The notes under the pieces were generated by a model that saw only the letters and a list, made by a program, of their open reading frames with translations, did no database searches and had not been told where the DNA came from. Position numbers and translations under genes: made by a program. A stretch of 5,235 bases of DNA from CAZDGB01 sp964504645 (lineage in GTDB: Bacteria; Planctomycetota; Planctomycetia; Planctomycetales; Planctomycetaceae), in the NCBI GenBank assembly GCA_964504645.1, contig CAZDGB010000398.1, positions 1-5,235 on the forward strand. The letters run 5' to 3'. The number at the start of each line of letters is the position of its first letter. Positions within the stretch are counted from its first letter, which is position 1. This document shows positions 1 through 5,235 of this stretch, one piece after another.

Positions 1-2
1 CC

Positions 3-2207
3 TGCAATTACCGCTACTCCGCCGGCTACGGCTCGCCCGATTTGCGGCCGTCGCATTCCACGGTCGAAGGCCGCGACGAATGGGACGTCGCCTCCGCCAC
101 GCTGCTCGACGATGGCAAAACCGTCTTCCTGGAAATCCCCGACCTGACGCCCGTCATGCAGATCGTCGTGAAGTGGACGATTCAATCGGCGGACCAATCG
201 CCGCTGGCCAGCACCTACGCGGGCACGATCCACCGGCTGCCGGAACGGGAGTTCGCCGTCCCCGATTCGTCGCGTCGCCCGCGAAAAGGACGATTGACCC
301 GTGAGGAGGAAGCCCAACTGGTTCCCGGCCTGGCGATCGTCGCCCGGCAGGAGAATCGCGCGCAGACCATCCCGGCGAGGATGCTCGCCGCGCGATTTCC
401 TGCCGAGTCGCCGCCCCATCCGCGTATGACGCCGGGCGAATACGAACTGCGTGCCGAAGGGTATCTGAAAGCGCCGATTAGCGGCCGCTATCGGTTTCGG
501 TTGGAGACGACGGCGGAAGCGCATCTCAAGATCAACGACGAACGGCTGACGGACGCCGCCGAACTCCGGCTGCACAAGGGCTACAACAAAGTGCAGTTTT
601 CCGCCCGCAGTGCCGCCGACGGGCCGACTGTCTTCCGTTTGCTCTGGCAGTCAGATTCGTTCGCCGAGGAACCCGTGCCGCCGACGGTGTGGTTTCATCG
701 TCCCGAACAACCGTTGAGCCAGGACCTGGCACGGTTCCATCAGGGAAAGGAACTCGTCGAGCGCTTCCAGTGCGCCCGCTGCCATCACGCGGCGATTTTG
801 CCGCCGCGTGCGGACGAACCGCCGGCGCCGAGCCTGAAAACCCTGTCGGACCGCGTGACGTCGCGGTGGCTGACCGCGTGGCTCTTGAATCCCCGCGCGG
901 TCCGTAACCGGGCGGAGATGCCGGCGCTGTTCGACGCCGAGAATCCCGCCGATCGTCAGGCCGTCGCCGATCTGGCCGCGTATCTGTTGCGCGACGCAGC
1001 GCAGCCGAGCGATGACGCGGCCGGCGAATCGAACGAAGCTCTCTACGAAGACCTGGGCTGCATCTCCTGTCATCGGTTCACGCCGCCGGACGATGACGAT
1101 GCGTGGCGGCGCGAGTCGCTGCACTTCACGGCGGAAAAATTTCCCGGCCGCGCGCTGACTGAGTACCTGCAACAGCCGCAACGGCATCATCGCCTCACGC
1201 GGATGCCCGATTTTCGCCTGACCGACGCCGAAACCGCTTCGCTCGCGGCTTTCGTGCGGGAGCGTTCCGCAGGCCGGTTGCAACCGCTGCCCGAATTCGA
1301 TCAAGCCGATGCCGAGCGCGGCCGGAAAATTTTTATCGCCCGCCGTTGCGATCAATGTCATGGATCCCAGGACGAGAAGTCGGAGCGTTTGCCGTCGCTC
1401 GAATTGGTGATCGGGCAATTCTCCTTGAAACGCGGCTGCTTGCTGGAGAAGGATGCGCCCGGCGCCGCTCCGCAGTTCCCGCTAACGGCCGATGATCGAG
1501 CCGCGCTGCGGGACTGGCTCCGCCGGGAGAACGAGCCGTGGATTGCGTCGCCGTTGGAACAGCGGACCGAAGCGCTGGTTCACCGGCTGAACTGCACGGC
1601 GTGTCATCATCGCGATCACACGATCAGCCCGCGCGGCGAGATTCTCGCGGACGAATCGGACCGCGGCGTCTCTCCCGAAGCGTTGCCGAACCTCACATTG
1701 GCCGGCGAGAAGTTGCAAACCGCCTGGTTGCGGACGCTGTTCCGCGGCGTGCACCCGCGGAAAATCCGCCCGTGGCTGAAGGCCCGCATGCCGGCGTTCC
1801 CCGCGTACGCCGACGACCTGGCCGCCGGCCTCGCGGCAGAGCACGGCCTCTCGATCGAACCGGAACCATCGCTCGCCGTGCTGCCGGAGTTGGCGGAAAT
1901 CGGCCGCAAGTTGACGCTGAAAGACAACGGCCTCGACTGCCGGCAATGCCACGCCGTCGCCGGCCAGCAGCCGACCGGCGACGACAAGACAAAGATCGCG
2001 CCGGGCATCGACTTAGCCGAAACGAAGCACCGTCTGCGCTCCGACTTCTACCGCCGCTTCGTCCTCGACCCGCCGCGCACGGATGTGACGATCCGCATGC
2101 CGAAACTCGCCCTCGACGGCAAAACGACGCAAGCAGTGGGCGTGTTCGAGGGCGACGCCCAGCGGCAGTTTGAAGCGCTGTGGCACTACATTCAGTCGCT
2201 GCGGTGA
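3..2207 (+). CDS. Planctomycete-type multiheme c-type cytochrome with PA14-like domain (5'-truncated)
   Basis: The reading frame is open to the left window edge, so this is the C-terminal part of a larger protein; a TTG at 42 is in frame but is not credible as the start, because the residues before it (YRYSAGYGSPD) continue the same family-like segment. Numbering from that TTG, residues 1-70 form a beta-rich stretch, about 95-218 resemble a PA14 domain (EGYLKAPISGRYRF), and the rest carries five CxxCH heme-attachment sites at 244, 340, 436, 518 and 633. Likely axial methionines in an xMP context follow four of them (M293, M388, M583, M686); the third has QFP at 478-480 instead. Such proteins in planctomycetes often carry an N-terminal dehydrogenase-like beta-propeller, outside this window. 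Heme attachment implies export to the periplasm, but any signal peptide would be upstream. The role is inferred to be electron transfer from an oxidised substrate, probably a sugar or polysaccharide; the substrate is unknown. The TGA stop at 2205-2207 is followed by a large inverted repeat. Confidence 0.93.
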   Translation, partial: CNYRYSAGYGSPDLRPSHSTVEGRDEWDVASATLLDDGKTVFLEIPDLTPVMQIVVKWTIQSADQSPLASTYAGTIHRLPEREFAVPDSSRRPRKGRLTREEEAQLVPGLAIVARQENRAQTIPARMLAARFPAESPPHPRMTPGEYELRAEGYLKAPISGRYRFRLETTAEAHLKINDERLTDAAELRLHKGYNKVQFSARSAADGPTVFRLLWQSDSFAEEPVPPTVWFHRPEQPLSQDLARFHQGKELVERFQCARCHHAAILPPRADEPPAPSLKTLSDRVTSRWLTAWLLNPRAVRNRAEMPALFDAENPADRQAVADLAAYLLRDAAQPSDDAAGESNEALYEDLGCISCHRFTPPDDDDAWRRESLHFTAEKFPGRALTEYLQQPQRHHRLTRMPDFRLTDAETASLAAFVRERSAGRLQPLPEFDQADAERGRKIFIARRCDQCHGSQDEKSERLPSLELVIGQFSLKRGCLLEKDAPGAAPQFPLTADDRAALRDWLRRENEPWIASPLEQRTEALVHRLNCTACHHRDHTISPRGEILADESDRGVSPEALPNLTLAGEKLQTAWLRTLFRGVHPRKIRPWLKARMPAFPAYADDLAAGLAAEHGLSIEPEPSLAVLPELAEIGRKLTLKDNGLDCRQCHAVAGQQPTGDDKTKIAPGIDLAETKHRLRSDFYRRFVLDPPRTDVTIRMPKLALDGKTTQAVGVFEGDAQRQFEALWHYIQSLR

Positions 2208-2224
2208 AAAAGGCCTGAGGCTTG

Positions 2225-2307
2225 GTAGGGTTTGCCGAGTCTTCGAGGCGAACCCTTTCTCGCAGTCACTTGCATCTGGTTCGCCTCGAAGACTCGGCAA
2301 ACCCTAC
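2225..2307. repeat. Perfect 30-bp inverted repeat at the convergent gene junction
   Basis: The arms 2225-2254 and 2278-2307 are exact reverse complements over 30 bp, separated by a 23-nt spacer (2255-2277). Pairing stops cleanly on both sides. Each arm is also close to palindromic by itself: in the left copy GGGTTTGCC (2228-2236) can pair with GGCGAACCC (2247-2255) with one G-U wobble. The unit is therefore a pair of small palindromes in opposite orientation, the architecture of REP/BIME-like extragenic elements. It lies 17 nt after the cytochrome stop, between two converging genes. There is no T-run after either arm, so an intrinsic terminator role is not evident, though a transcript from either side would form a long hairpin. 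Confidence 0.95.
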
Positions 2308-2319
2308 AATTCAAATGCA

Positions 2320-2349
2320 GAAGCCCAGGGATTGCTATCCCTGGGCTTC
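2320..2349 (-). terminator. Hairpin downstream of the HNH gene, probable terminator
   Basis: A perfect 13-bp stem (2320-2332 with 2337-2349) encloses the 4-nt loop TGCT. It begins 5 nt after the HNH gene's TGA on the minus strand. The stem is GC-rich with the core GCCCAGGG. The minus-strand sequence after it is only moderately T-rich (TGCATTTGAATTG), without a proper T-tract, so the structure is certain but terminator activity is inferred from position. Confidence 0.65.
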
Positions 2350-2354
2350 ACGCG

Positions 2355-2957
2355 TCATTCCTCCAGCTCGACGTTCCAGTACGCCTCGCTCAGGAACTTC
2401 GACCAGCTTTCGATCCGCATGTGGTGCCGGGCGTAGAGCGGCTTCCACTTCGGGCGGATCGGCTCCTTCCGCAGCGGCATGTGCGCCTCGGCGGGCGTCT
2501 TGTCCGCCTTCCGTTTGTTGCAGTTCAGGCACGCCAGCACGCAGTTTTCCCACGTGCTCGTGCCGCCGCGCGACCGCGGCAGCACGTGGTCGATCGTCAG
2601 GTCTTCGCTCGCCAGCTGTTTGTGGCAGTACTGGCACGTGTACCGGTCGCGCTTGTAGATGTTCCGCCGGCTGAACGTCACCGAGTTCGTCGGCACCCGG
2701 TCGTACTCCGTCAGCGTGATCACTTCCGGCACGCGGATGCGGAACGTCACCGACTGGATGAAGATTTCTTCCGCCCGCGGAACGAGCTGCGCCCAATCGG
2801 CCCACGTGTACTGCTGGAACGTGGCCGGATCGACGATCCGCGCCCGCTCCGCCGCCGCCAGCGTCAGCGAGCGGGCCACCGAGGCCACGCCCACCGGCTG
2901 CCAGTTGCGGTTCAGAACCAGCGTCGGGCGGTTAAGGGTCTGCGTCACGATGCTCAC
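2355..2957 (-). CDS. HNH endonuclease (zinc-ribbon HNH family)
   Basis: This is a 200-residue protein. The N-terminal part (RPTLVLNRNWQPVGV, residues 10-24) is typical of short planctomycete HNH proteins. The nuclease module spans about 99-155: a CxxC pair (C108, C111), the DH of the first HNH position (D123, H124), N138, then CLNCN (C143, C146, N147). The four cysteines should bind a structural zinc, and the last HNH position is Asn, as in many family members. The start chosen is GTG at 2955-2957, with a weak GGAAAG 4 nt upstream; GTG at 2946-2948 is an alternative. A TTG at 3036-3038 would add 27 residues, but that stretch is translated repeat DNA. The protein should cut DNA or RNA in the cytoplasm; target and biological role are unknown. 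No methylase or restriction partner is present. It lies on the same strand as the DUF4291 gene, 188 nt downstream of it, and may have its own promoter. Confidence 0.9.
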   Translation of the reverse strand: MSIVTQTLNRPTLVLNRNWQPVGVASVARSLTLAAAERARIVDPATFQQYTWADWAQLVPRAEEIFIQSVTFRIRVPEVITLTEYDRVPTNSVTFSRRNIYKRDRYTCQYCHKQLASEDLTIDHVLPRSRGGTSTWENCVLACLNCNKRKADKTPAEAHMPLRKEPIRPKWKPLYARHHMRIESWSKFLSEAYWNVELEE

Positions 2958-2970
2958 TTTGCTTTCCGGC

Positions 2971-3047
2971 TTGAGACTCGAGTCGTGAGGCGTGAGGGAA
3001 GGCAACTTGAACCTCAAGCCTCGGGTCTCAAGCCGCAAGTCTCATTA
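2971..3047. repeat. Degenerate heptamer repeat upstream of the HNH gene
   Basis: Read in steps of seven from 2971, the plus strand gives a run of related heptamers: TTGAGAC, TCGAGTC, GTGAGGC, GTGAGGG, an unrelated unit, CTTGAAC, then CTCAAGC, CTCGGGT, CTCAAGC, CGCAAGT. The early units resemble TTGAGNC and the later ones its reverse complement, so the array flips orientation near 3006-3012 while keeping the 7-bp phase. CTCAAGC occurs twice exactly (3013-3019, 3027-3033). As a result GGCTTGAGAC (2968-2977) and GTCTCAAGCC (3025-3034) form a 10-bp inverted repeat just before the HNH start. The remaining gap to the DUF4291 stop (3048-3145) shows only weak, short hairpins. Confidence 0.75.
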
Positions 3048-3145
3048 CTACACCACAAAATCGGTGTGGAAGTCGAGAGAGTAGAGCCTCGAGCCGGCAG
3101 AAAAGTTCGCTGGGAGCCGCTCTTCGCCGCCGCGGCATCCGGCGT

Positions 3146-3742
3146 TCAGCCACCCAGCCCCAAGGATTCTGCGACCGCTGCGTCGACAGGATAACTCCTC
3201 TCCGCAGGAAGCAGCCGCTGCGCGTCAGCGAAACGGCCTTCCTGACGAAGCCGTCGGAGTTTGGCGGCCAGCGGTGTGAGGTCCACGATTTCCTCGGTCC
3301 ATTGGGCCACATACTCTTCGATCACGCTCCGGCTGAGTCCGACCTGAATCGACCGATGCTGCAGTTTCGCGCCGCGCAACGACCGTTCCGGGTCCCATTG
3401 AACATGCACGGAGGCGGAGGCAAAAGCTTGCTGCCAAGCCGCCGCTGTTTCATGAACTCGTGCTTCGAAACTCGTCAAGACGCCGAGCGACAAGGCGCGA
3501 TTCCAGCCGGTTCGTGAAATCCGAATCCCCAGAATGCGCTCCTGATTGCTTTTCGTGCCCCAGCCGCTGCGTTCCATCAGCCACAGGAACGAAGGTTTGA
3601 TCCACGTCATGCGATGGAAGAAAAACGGAGGCGCAAACCGACCCGACTGCAGCGCTGCATCGGCAATCGCATGGTTGTAGGCCTGATAGACCACAATCGT
3701 TGTGCGGTTATAGTCGGCACGGATCTCGCGGAAGGCGGTCAT
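3146..3742 (-). CDS. DUF4291 family protein
   Basis: This 198-residue protein, when started at ATG 3740-3742, has the family hallmarks as I recall them: an N-terminal block REIRADYNRTTIVVYQAYN (5-23) and a second block RMTWIKPSFLWLMERSGW (44-61) followed by QERIL (67-71). The length fits the full family, so it looks intact. There is no signal peptide or membrane segment, so it should be cytoplasmic. The biochemical function of DUF4291 is not established to my knowledge, and no catalytic residue can be assigned from one sequence. The ATG start lies 14 nt after the stop of the dioxygenase gene and begins exactly at the family N-terminus. A TTG at 3758-3760 overlaps that stop and would add six residues; it could allow translational coupling but is less likely. 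The C-terminus (about 165-198) is charged and low in family signal. Confidence 0.87.
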   Translation of the reverse strand: MTAFREIRADYNRTTIVVYQAYNHAIADAALQSGRFAPPFFFHRMTWIKPSFLWLMERSGWGTKSNQERILGIRISRTGWNRALSLGVLTSFEARVHETAAAWQQAFASASVHVQWDPERSLRGAKLQHRSIQVGLSRSVIEEYVAQWTEEIVDLTPLAAKLRRLRQEGRFADAQRLLPAERSYPVDAAVAESLGLGG

Positions 3743-3756
3743 GGTGTTTGCTGCTT

Positions 3757-4323
3757 TCAACCAGCGTCATTCCCCCGGTACATCACGTCGGACCGCAGCA
3801 CGTACTTCACGCCGCGGCGCAGGACGGCCCCTTCGTGCAGTTGCGGATGATGGAAGACGAGCGCCAGGCCGGTGCGCGGCGTGACGGAGATCGGCTCGGG
3901 ATCGAAGAAGCGCGTCTCGCCTCCTTCGAAGTCCTCGTTGAGATAGATCAGGAATGAGAACTCGCTTCGCTCCTGGTCGTTGCGGTCGAAGCGGCCGTCG
4001 AAGTGCGGGGCGAAGCGCTGGCCCGGCTCGTACCGATAGAACCGCAGCCGCTCGTTCAAGCCGCAGACGTGCCGGTAGAACCAGGTCTCGACCAAGAACG
4101 GTTTTGCCCGCTCGTAGCAGCGGGCCGCGAGTTCCGCATCGTCGTACATGACACGCGTGTTGTTGCGGATGTCTTTGCGCATCTCGAACCCGGACCGCGT
4201 CGTGATCGGCGCGTCCGCAAACCCGGCGCGCTCCCCCGCCGCGATTAGTTCGGAACACTCCTCAGGCGTGAGGAAGTCCTCGATGACGAAAATGAAGTCG
4301 CCGCGCAGTTGTTGCTTTTGCAT
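3757..4323 (-). CDS. 2-oxoglutarate/Fe(II)-dependent dioxygenase (prolyl 4-hydroxylase-like)
   Basis: This 188-residue protein matches the compact bacterial P4H-like oxygenase fold. It opens with FVIEDFLTPEECSELI (12-27), typical of the first helix and strand. The iron-binding triad is visible: H107 and D109 in PHFDGRF, and H163 in LHEG. K173 in GVKYVLRSDVMY is placed to bind the 2-oxoglutarate carboxylate, and FEGGETRF (132-139) is the usual loop before the distal strands. All catalytic positions are present, so it should be active, coupling oxidative decarboxylation of 2-oxoglutarate to hydroxylation. The substrate (protein side chain or small molecule) cannot be read from the sequence. The ATG at 4321-4323 has AGAGG (4332-4336) 8 nt upstream. 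No export signal is seen. It sits between the ParB-like gene (37 nt) and the DUF4291 gene (14 nt), suggesting co-transcription. Confidence 0.93.
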   Translation of the reverse strand: MQKQQLRGDFIFVIEDFLTPEECSELIAAGERAGFADAPITTRSGFEMRKDIRNNTRVMYDDAELAARCYERAKPFLVETWFYRHVCGLNERLRFYRYEPGQRFAPHFDGRFDRNDQERSEFSFLIYLNEDFEGGETRFFDPEPISVTPRTGLALVFHHPQLHEGAVLRRGVKYVLRSDVMYRGNDAG

Positions 4324-4360
4324 TGCGATCGCCTCTAAAAGATGCCGTCGGGCGTCCTGG

Positions 4361-4639
4361 TCAGCAACGATTCAAGAGATTGACGATATTCCCGAATCGA
4401 GGCCGCAGGCGATCCGATTCCACCAGCAGGTAGTCTTCGGCTCGCAGCTCTCTGTGGCCTGCGAGCCAGAGGGCTGCCAGTCGATGGTGGCCGTCCTGCA
4501 CCTGCACCAGGTCGTCGGCAGCACGAATCAATACGATGGGCGGAAGAAAGCCGCCGTTCGCGATGACCCGCATCATGTCGTCCAATTGCTCCACGGCGCG
4601 CAGCTTCCGCTGCGAGACCAGAATTTCTGAGATCCGCAT
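4361..4639 (-). CDS. Small ParB/sulfiredoxin-superfamily protein
   Basis: This 92-residue protein starts with MRISEILVSQRKLR. The core reads FLPPIVLIRAADD (31-43) then VQVQDGHHRLAALWLAG (45-61). The order of a strand with PPI, a short turn, and DGHHR (49-53) followed by a helix is the ParB N-terminal domain pattern, where the conserved box normally reads GxxR; DGHHR variants occur in ParB-like and kinase-like branches of the superfamily. In ParB itself this box binds CTP and in sulfiredoxin ATP, so nucleotide binding is plausible here but inferred. It lacks the helix-turn-helix and dimerisation domains of chromosome-partitioning ParB, so it is not a segregation protein. The ATG at 4637-4639 is well supported by GGAGGTGAT (4645-4653), 5 nt before the ATG. 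It is the first gene of the probable trio with the dioxygenase and DUF4291 genes. The C-terminal segment ends in NIVNLLNRC. Confidence 0.8.
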   Translation of the reverse strand: MRISEILVSQRKLRAVEQLDDMMRVIANGGFLPPIVLIRAADDLVQVQDGHHRLAALWLAGHRELRAEDYLLVESDRLRPRFGNIVNLLNRC

Positions 4640-4670
4640 GAGACATCACCTCCGGAGCGAACTCCGGAGG
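4640..4670 (-). promoter_or_regulatory. Shine-Dalgarno site enclosed in a UUCG-loop hairpin
   Basis: On the minus strand CCTCCGGAG (4662-4670), loop TTCG (4658-4661) and CTCCGGAGG (4649-4657) form a perfect 9-bp, GC-rich stem closed by a UUCG tetraloop. The last five bases of the 3' arm, GGAGG (4649-4653), are the core of the ribosome-binding site for the ParB-like gene, 9 nt before its ATG (4637-4639). In the mRNA the core of the site would be fully base-paired. The pairing is seen directly; a role in translational control is inference. It could instead be a dispersed palindrome that happens to supply the site. Confidence 0.7.
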
Positions 4671-4745
4671 GCCGTCTCGAATGCGTCGATACTCAGTGTT
4701 CAACAGGAGCGGCACCTTCGACCTTTTCCAAAGGGGAGCCGTGAC

Positions 4746-4770
4746 CCACGCGCGTCTCAGACGCGCGTGG
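4746..4770. repeat. 25-nt perfect palindrome
   Basis: Positions 4746-4757 and 4759-4770 are exact reverse complements around a single central base; as RNA this is a 10-bp stem CCACGCGCGT/ACGCGCGTGG with loop CTCAG. Bases just outside do not pair. It is very GC-rich and alternates C and G. It could be a REP-like extragenic palindrome, or part of a terminator for transcripts coming from the right, although no T-run follows on either strand. Confidence 0.85.
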
Positions 4771-4965
4771 CCGTGCCGAGGTTCGTAAACAACTTGTTGC
4801 GCAACATCGAGAGGAATCGGGGGCGCGGATTTTTGCCGGTGTTTTGGCGAAATCAGTTTGCCCAGAATTTCTGACATGCCCGATTTCACGGATCGTTCGC
4901 CAGCTTGCCCACGCAACCAAACACGCACCTGGGGGCGCTGATTCGAGTCCCGCCACTGCGCGCCA

Positions 4966-5020
4966 GCAGCCATGCAGCGGCCATCCAGCAGCCACACTAC
5001 AGCCATCCAGCGGCCAAAAA
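4966..5020. repeat. 11-bp tandem repeat, five degenerate units
   Basis: Cutting every 11 bases from 4966 gives GCAGCCATGCA, GCGGCCATCCA, GCAGCCACACT, ACAGCCATCCA and GCGGCCAAAAA. The consensus is GCRGCCATCCA, with the GCC and following A kept in all five units. An 11-bp step is close to one helical turn, so a protein contacting each unit would line up on one face of the DNA; equally it may be a decaying minisatellite. Confidence 0.75.
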
Positions 5021-5175
5021 GTGCGCAAAAATCGGCGCGGAGCGAGCTCCGACCGAGGTGTTGTTTGCAAACACTTTGTCGCGCAACGCCGCCCGTTCGG
5101 TTGAGGGGCGAATGCATCGTCCCCTTGCTCTCTGACAACCCGATTGGAATTGAATCCCGTCCCCGGGACTCGGTC

Positions 5176-5195
5176 CATCCCCAGTCTCGGGGATG
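5176..5195 (-). terminator. Hairpin directly after the right-edge gene
   Basis: CATCCCC (5176-5182) and GGGGATG (5189-5195) form a perfect 7-bp stem with a 6-nt loop. It abuts the TGA (5196-5198) of the gene entering from the right. A further palindrome, GTCCCCGGGAC (5159-5169), follows. There is no T-tract, so termination is inferred from position only. Confidence 0.45.
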
Positions 5196-5235
5196 TCACG
5201 CCAGGATGTTCTCCACGACCCGGCCATGCACGTCG
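5196..5235 (-). CDS. C-terminal tail of a protein, probably DUF1501 (partial)
   Basis: On the minus strand the window edge enters a frame reading DVHGRVVENILA followed by TGA at 5196-5198. That ending is what I remember for DUF1501 proteins of planctomycetes, which commonly finish in DVHG, a few hydrophobic residues and ILA. Only 12 codons are visible, so the assignment is by recognition of a short motif. If correct, the bulk of the gene lies to the right, transcribed towards the ParB-like gene from 556 bp away. Confidence 0.5.
   Translation of the reverse strand, partial: DVHGRVVENILA

Larger units (their letters stand above)
4671..5175. other. Intergenic region without a convincing gene
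   Basis: Long open frames cross this stretch on both strands, but their translations have no recognisable domain, are rich in Arg, Ser and Cys, and run through palindromes and tandem repeats, so I do not call any of them. The region holds the 25-nt palindrome and the 11-bp tandem array listed separately. It also has two diverged copies of a 29-nt direct repeat (4781-4809 and 5063-5091, 22 of 29 identical), each next to CCGAGG, and a small CCTTT/AAAGG hairpin (4722-4734). No clear -35/-10 promoter pair for the downstream genes could be picked by eye. Confidence 0.6.

Noticed and set aside
651..1418. Minus-strand open frame of 255 codons opposite the cytochrome gene
   Set aside because: It is antisense to the region carrying three heme motifs and has no family features; high-G+C shadow.
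3048..3145. Possible terminator of the DUF4291 gene
   Set aside because: Only 5-bp stems such as ACACC/GGTGT were found, with no T-run, so no terminator is called.
2232..3194. Plus-strand open frame of 320 codons opposite the HNH gene
   Set aside because: Its Arg/Val-rich translation is the antisense shadow of the HNH gene and begins in the 30-bp inverted repeat.
4671..4740. Promoter for the ParB-like gene (TTGAAC near 4700 on the minus strand)
   Set aside because: No acceptable -10 hexamer occurs at 16-18 nt from it.
4933..4965. tRNA T-arm-like sequence (GATTCGAGTCCCGCC) that might mark a tRNA fragment or attachment site
   Set aside because: The T-stem has two mismatched pairs, position 53 is A rather than G, and no matching acceptor, D or anticodon arm lies upstream. 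At most a chance or very decayed fragment.
4335..5138. Long minus-strand open frame (267 codons) covering the intergenic region and overlapping the ParB-like gene
   Set aside because: It lies in another frame over a supported gene, runs through palindromes and tandem repeats, and its translation shows no domain.

Overview
The window looks like the chromosome of a planctomycete (PVC group). This rests on protein style: a very large multiheme CxxCH protein with a PA14-like segment, a short HNH protein of the type those genomes carry in many copies, what appears to be the tail of a DUF1501 protein, high G+C, and intergenic DNA full of small palindromes and degenerate tandem repeats. It is an assignment by recognition, not by a search.

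Layout. Positions 3-2207 (+) hold the C-terminal ~734 residues of a protein whose start lies outside the window: a beta-rich segment, a PA14-like domain and five c-type heme sites. It converges on a minus-strand group. The 147-bp convergent junction (2208-2354) carries a perfect 30-bp inverted repeat and a 13-bp hairpin that probably ends the minus-strand HNH transcript. On the minus strand, read right to left, come a small ParB/sulfiredoxin-superfamily protein (4361-4639), a 2-oxoglutarate/Fe(II) dioxygenase (3757-4323), a DUF4291 protein (3146-3742) and an HNH endonuclease (2355-2957). The first three are closely spaced (37 and 14 nt) and could be one operon. The HNH gene is separated from them by 188 nt containing a 7-bp-phased degenerate repeat. 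The right edge (5196-5235, minus) is the last 12 codons of another gene, probably DUF1501, followed by a hairpin.

The 556 bp between that tail and the ParB-like gene has no convincing gene. It holds a 25-nt palindrome, a five-unit 11-bp tandem repeat, a diverged pair of ~29-nt direct repeats, and a 9-bp hairpin that buries the strong Shine-Dalgarno sequence of the ParB-like gene.

How the parts work together: the cytochrome is probably periplasmic electron-transfer or oxidative machinery and unrelated to the minus-strand group. The ParB-like/dioxygenase/DUF4291 trio is the most system-like arrangement here, but nothing in the sequence establishes a joint function. The clearest unusual signals are structural: the occluded ribosome-binding site, the 30-bp inverted repeat whose arms are themselves hairpins, and the heptamer repeat that changes strand orientation.
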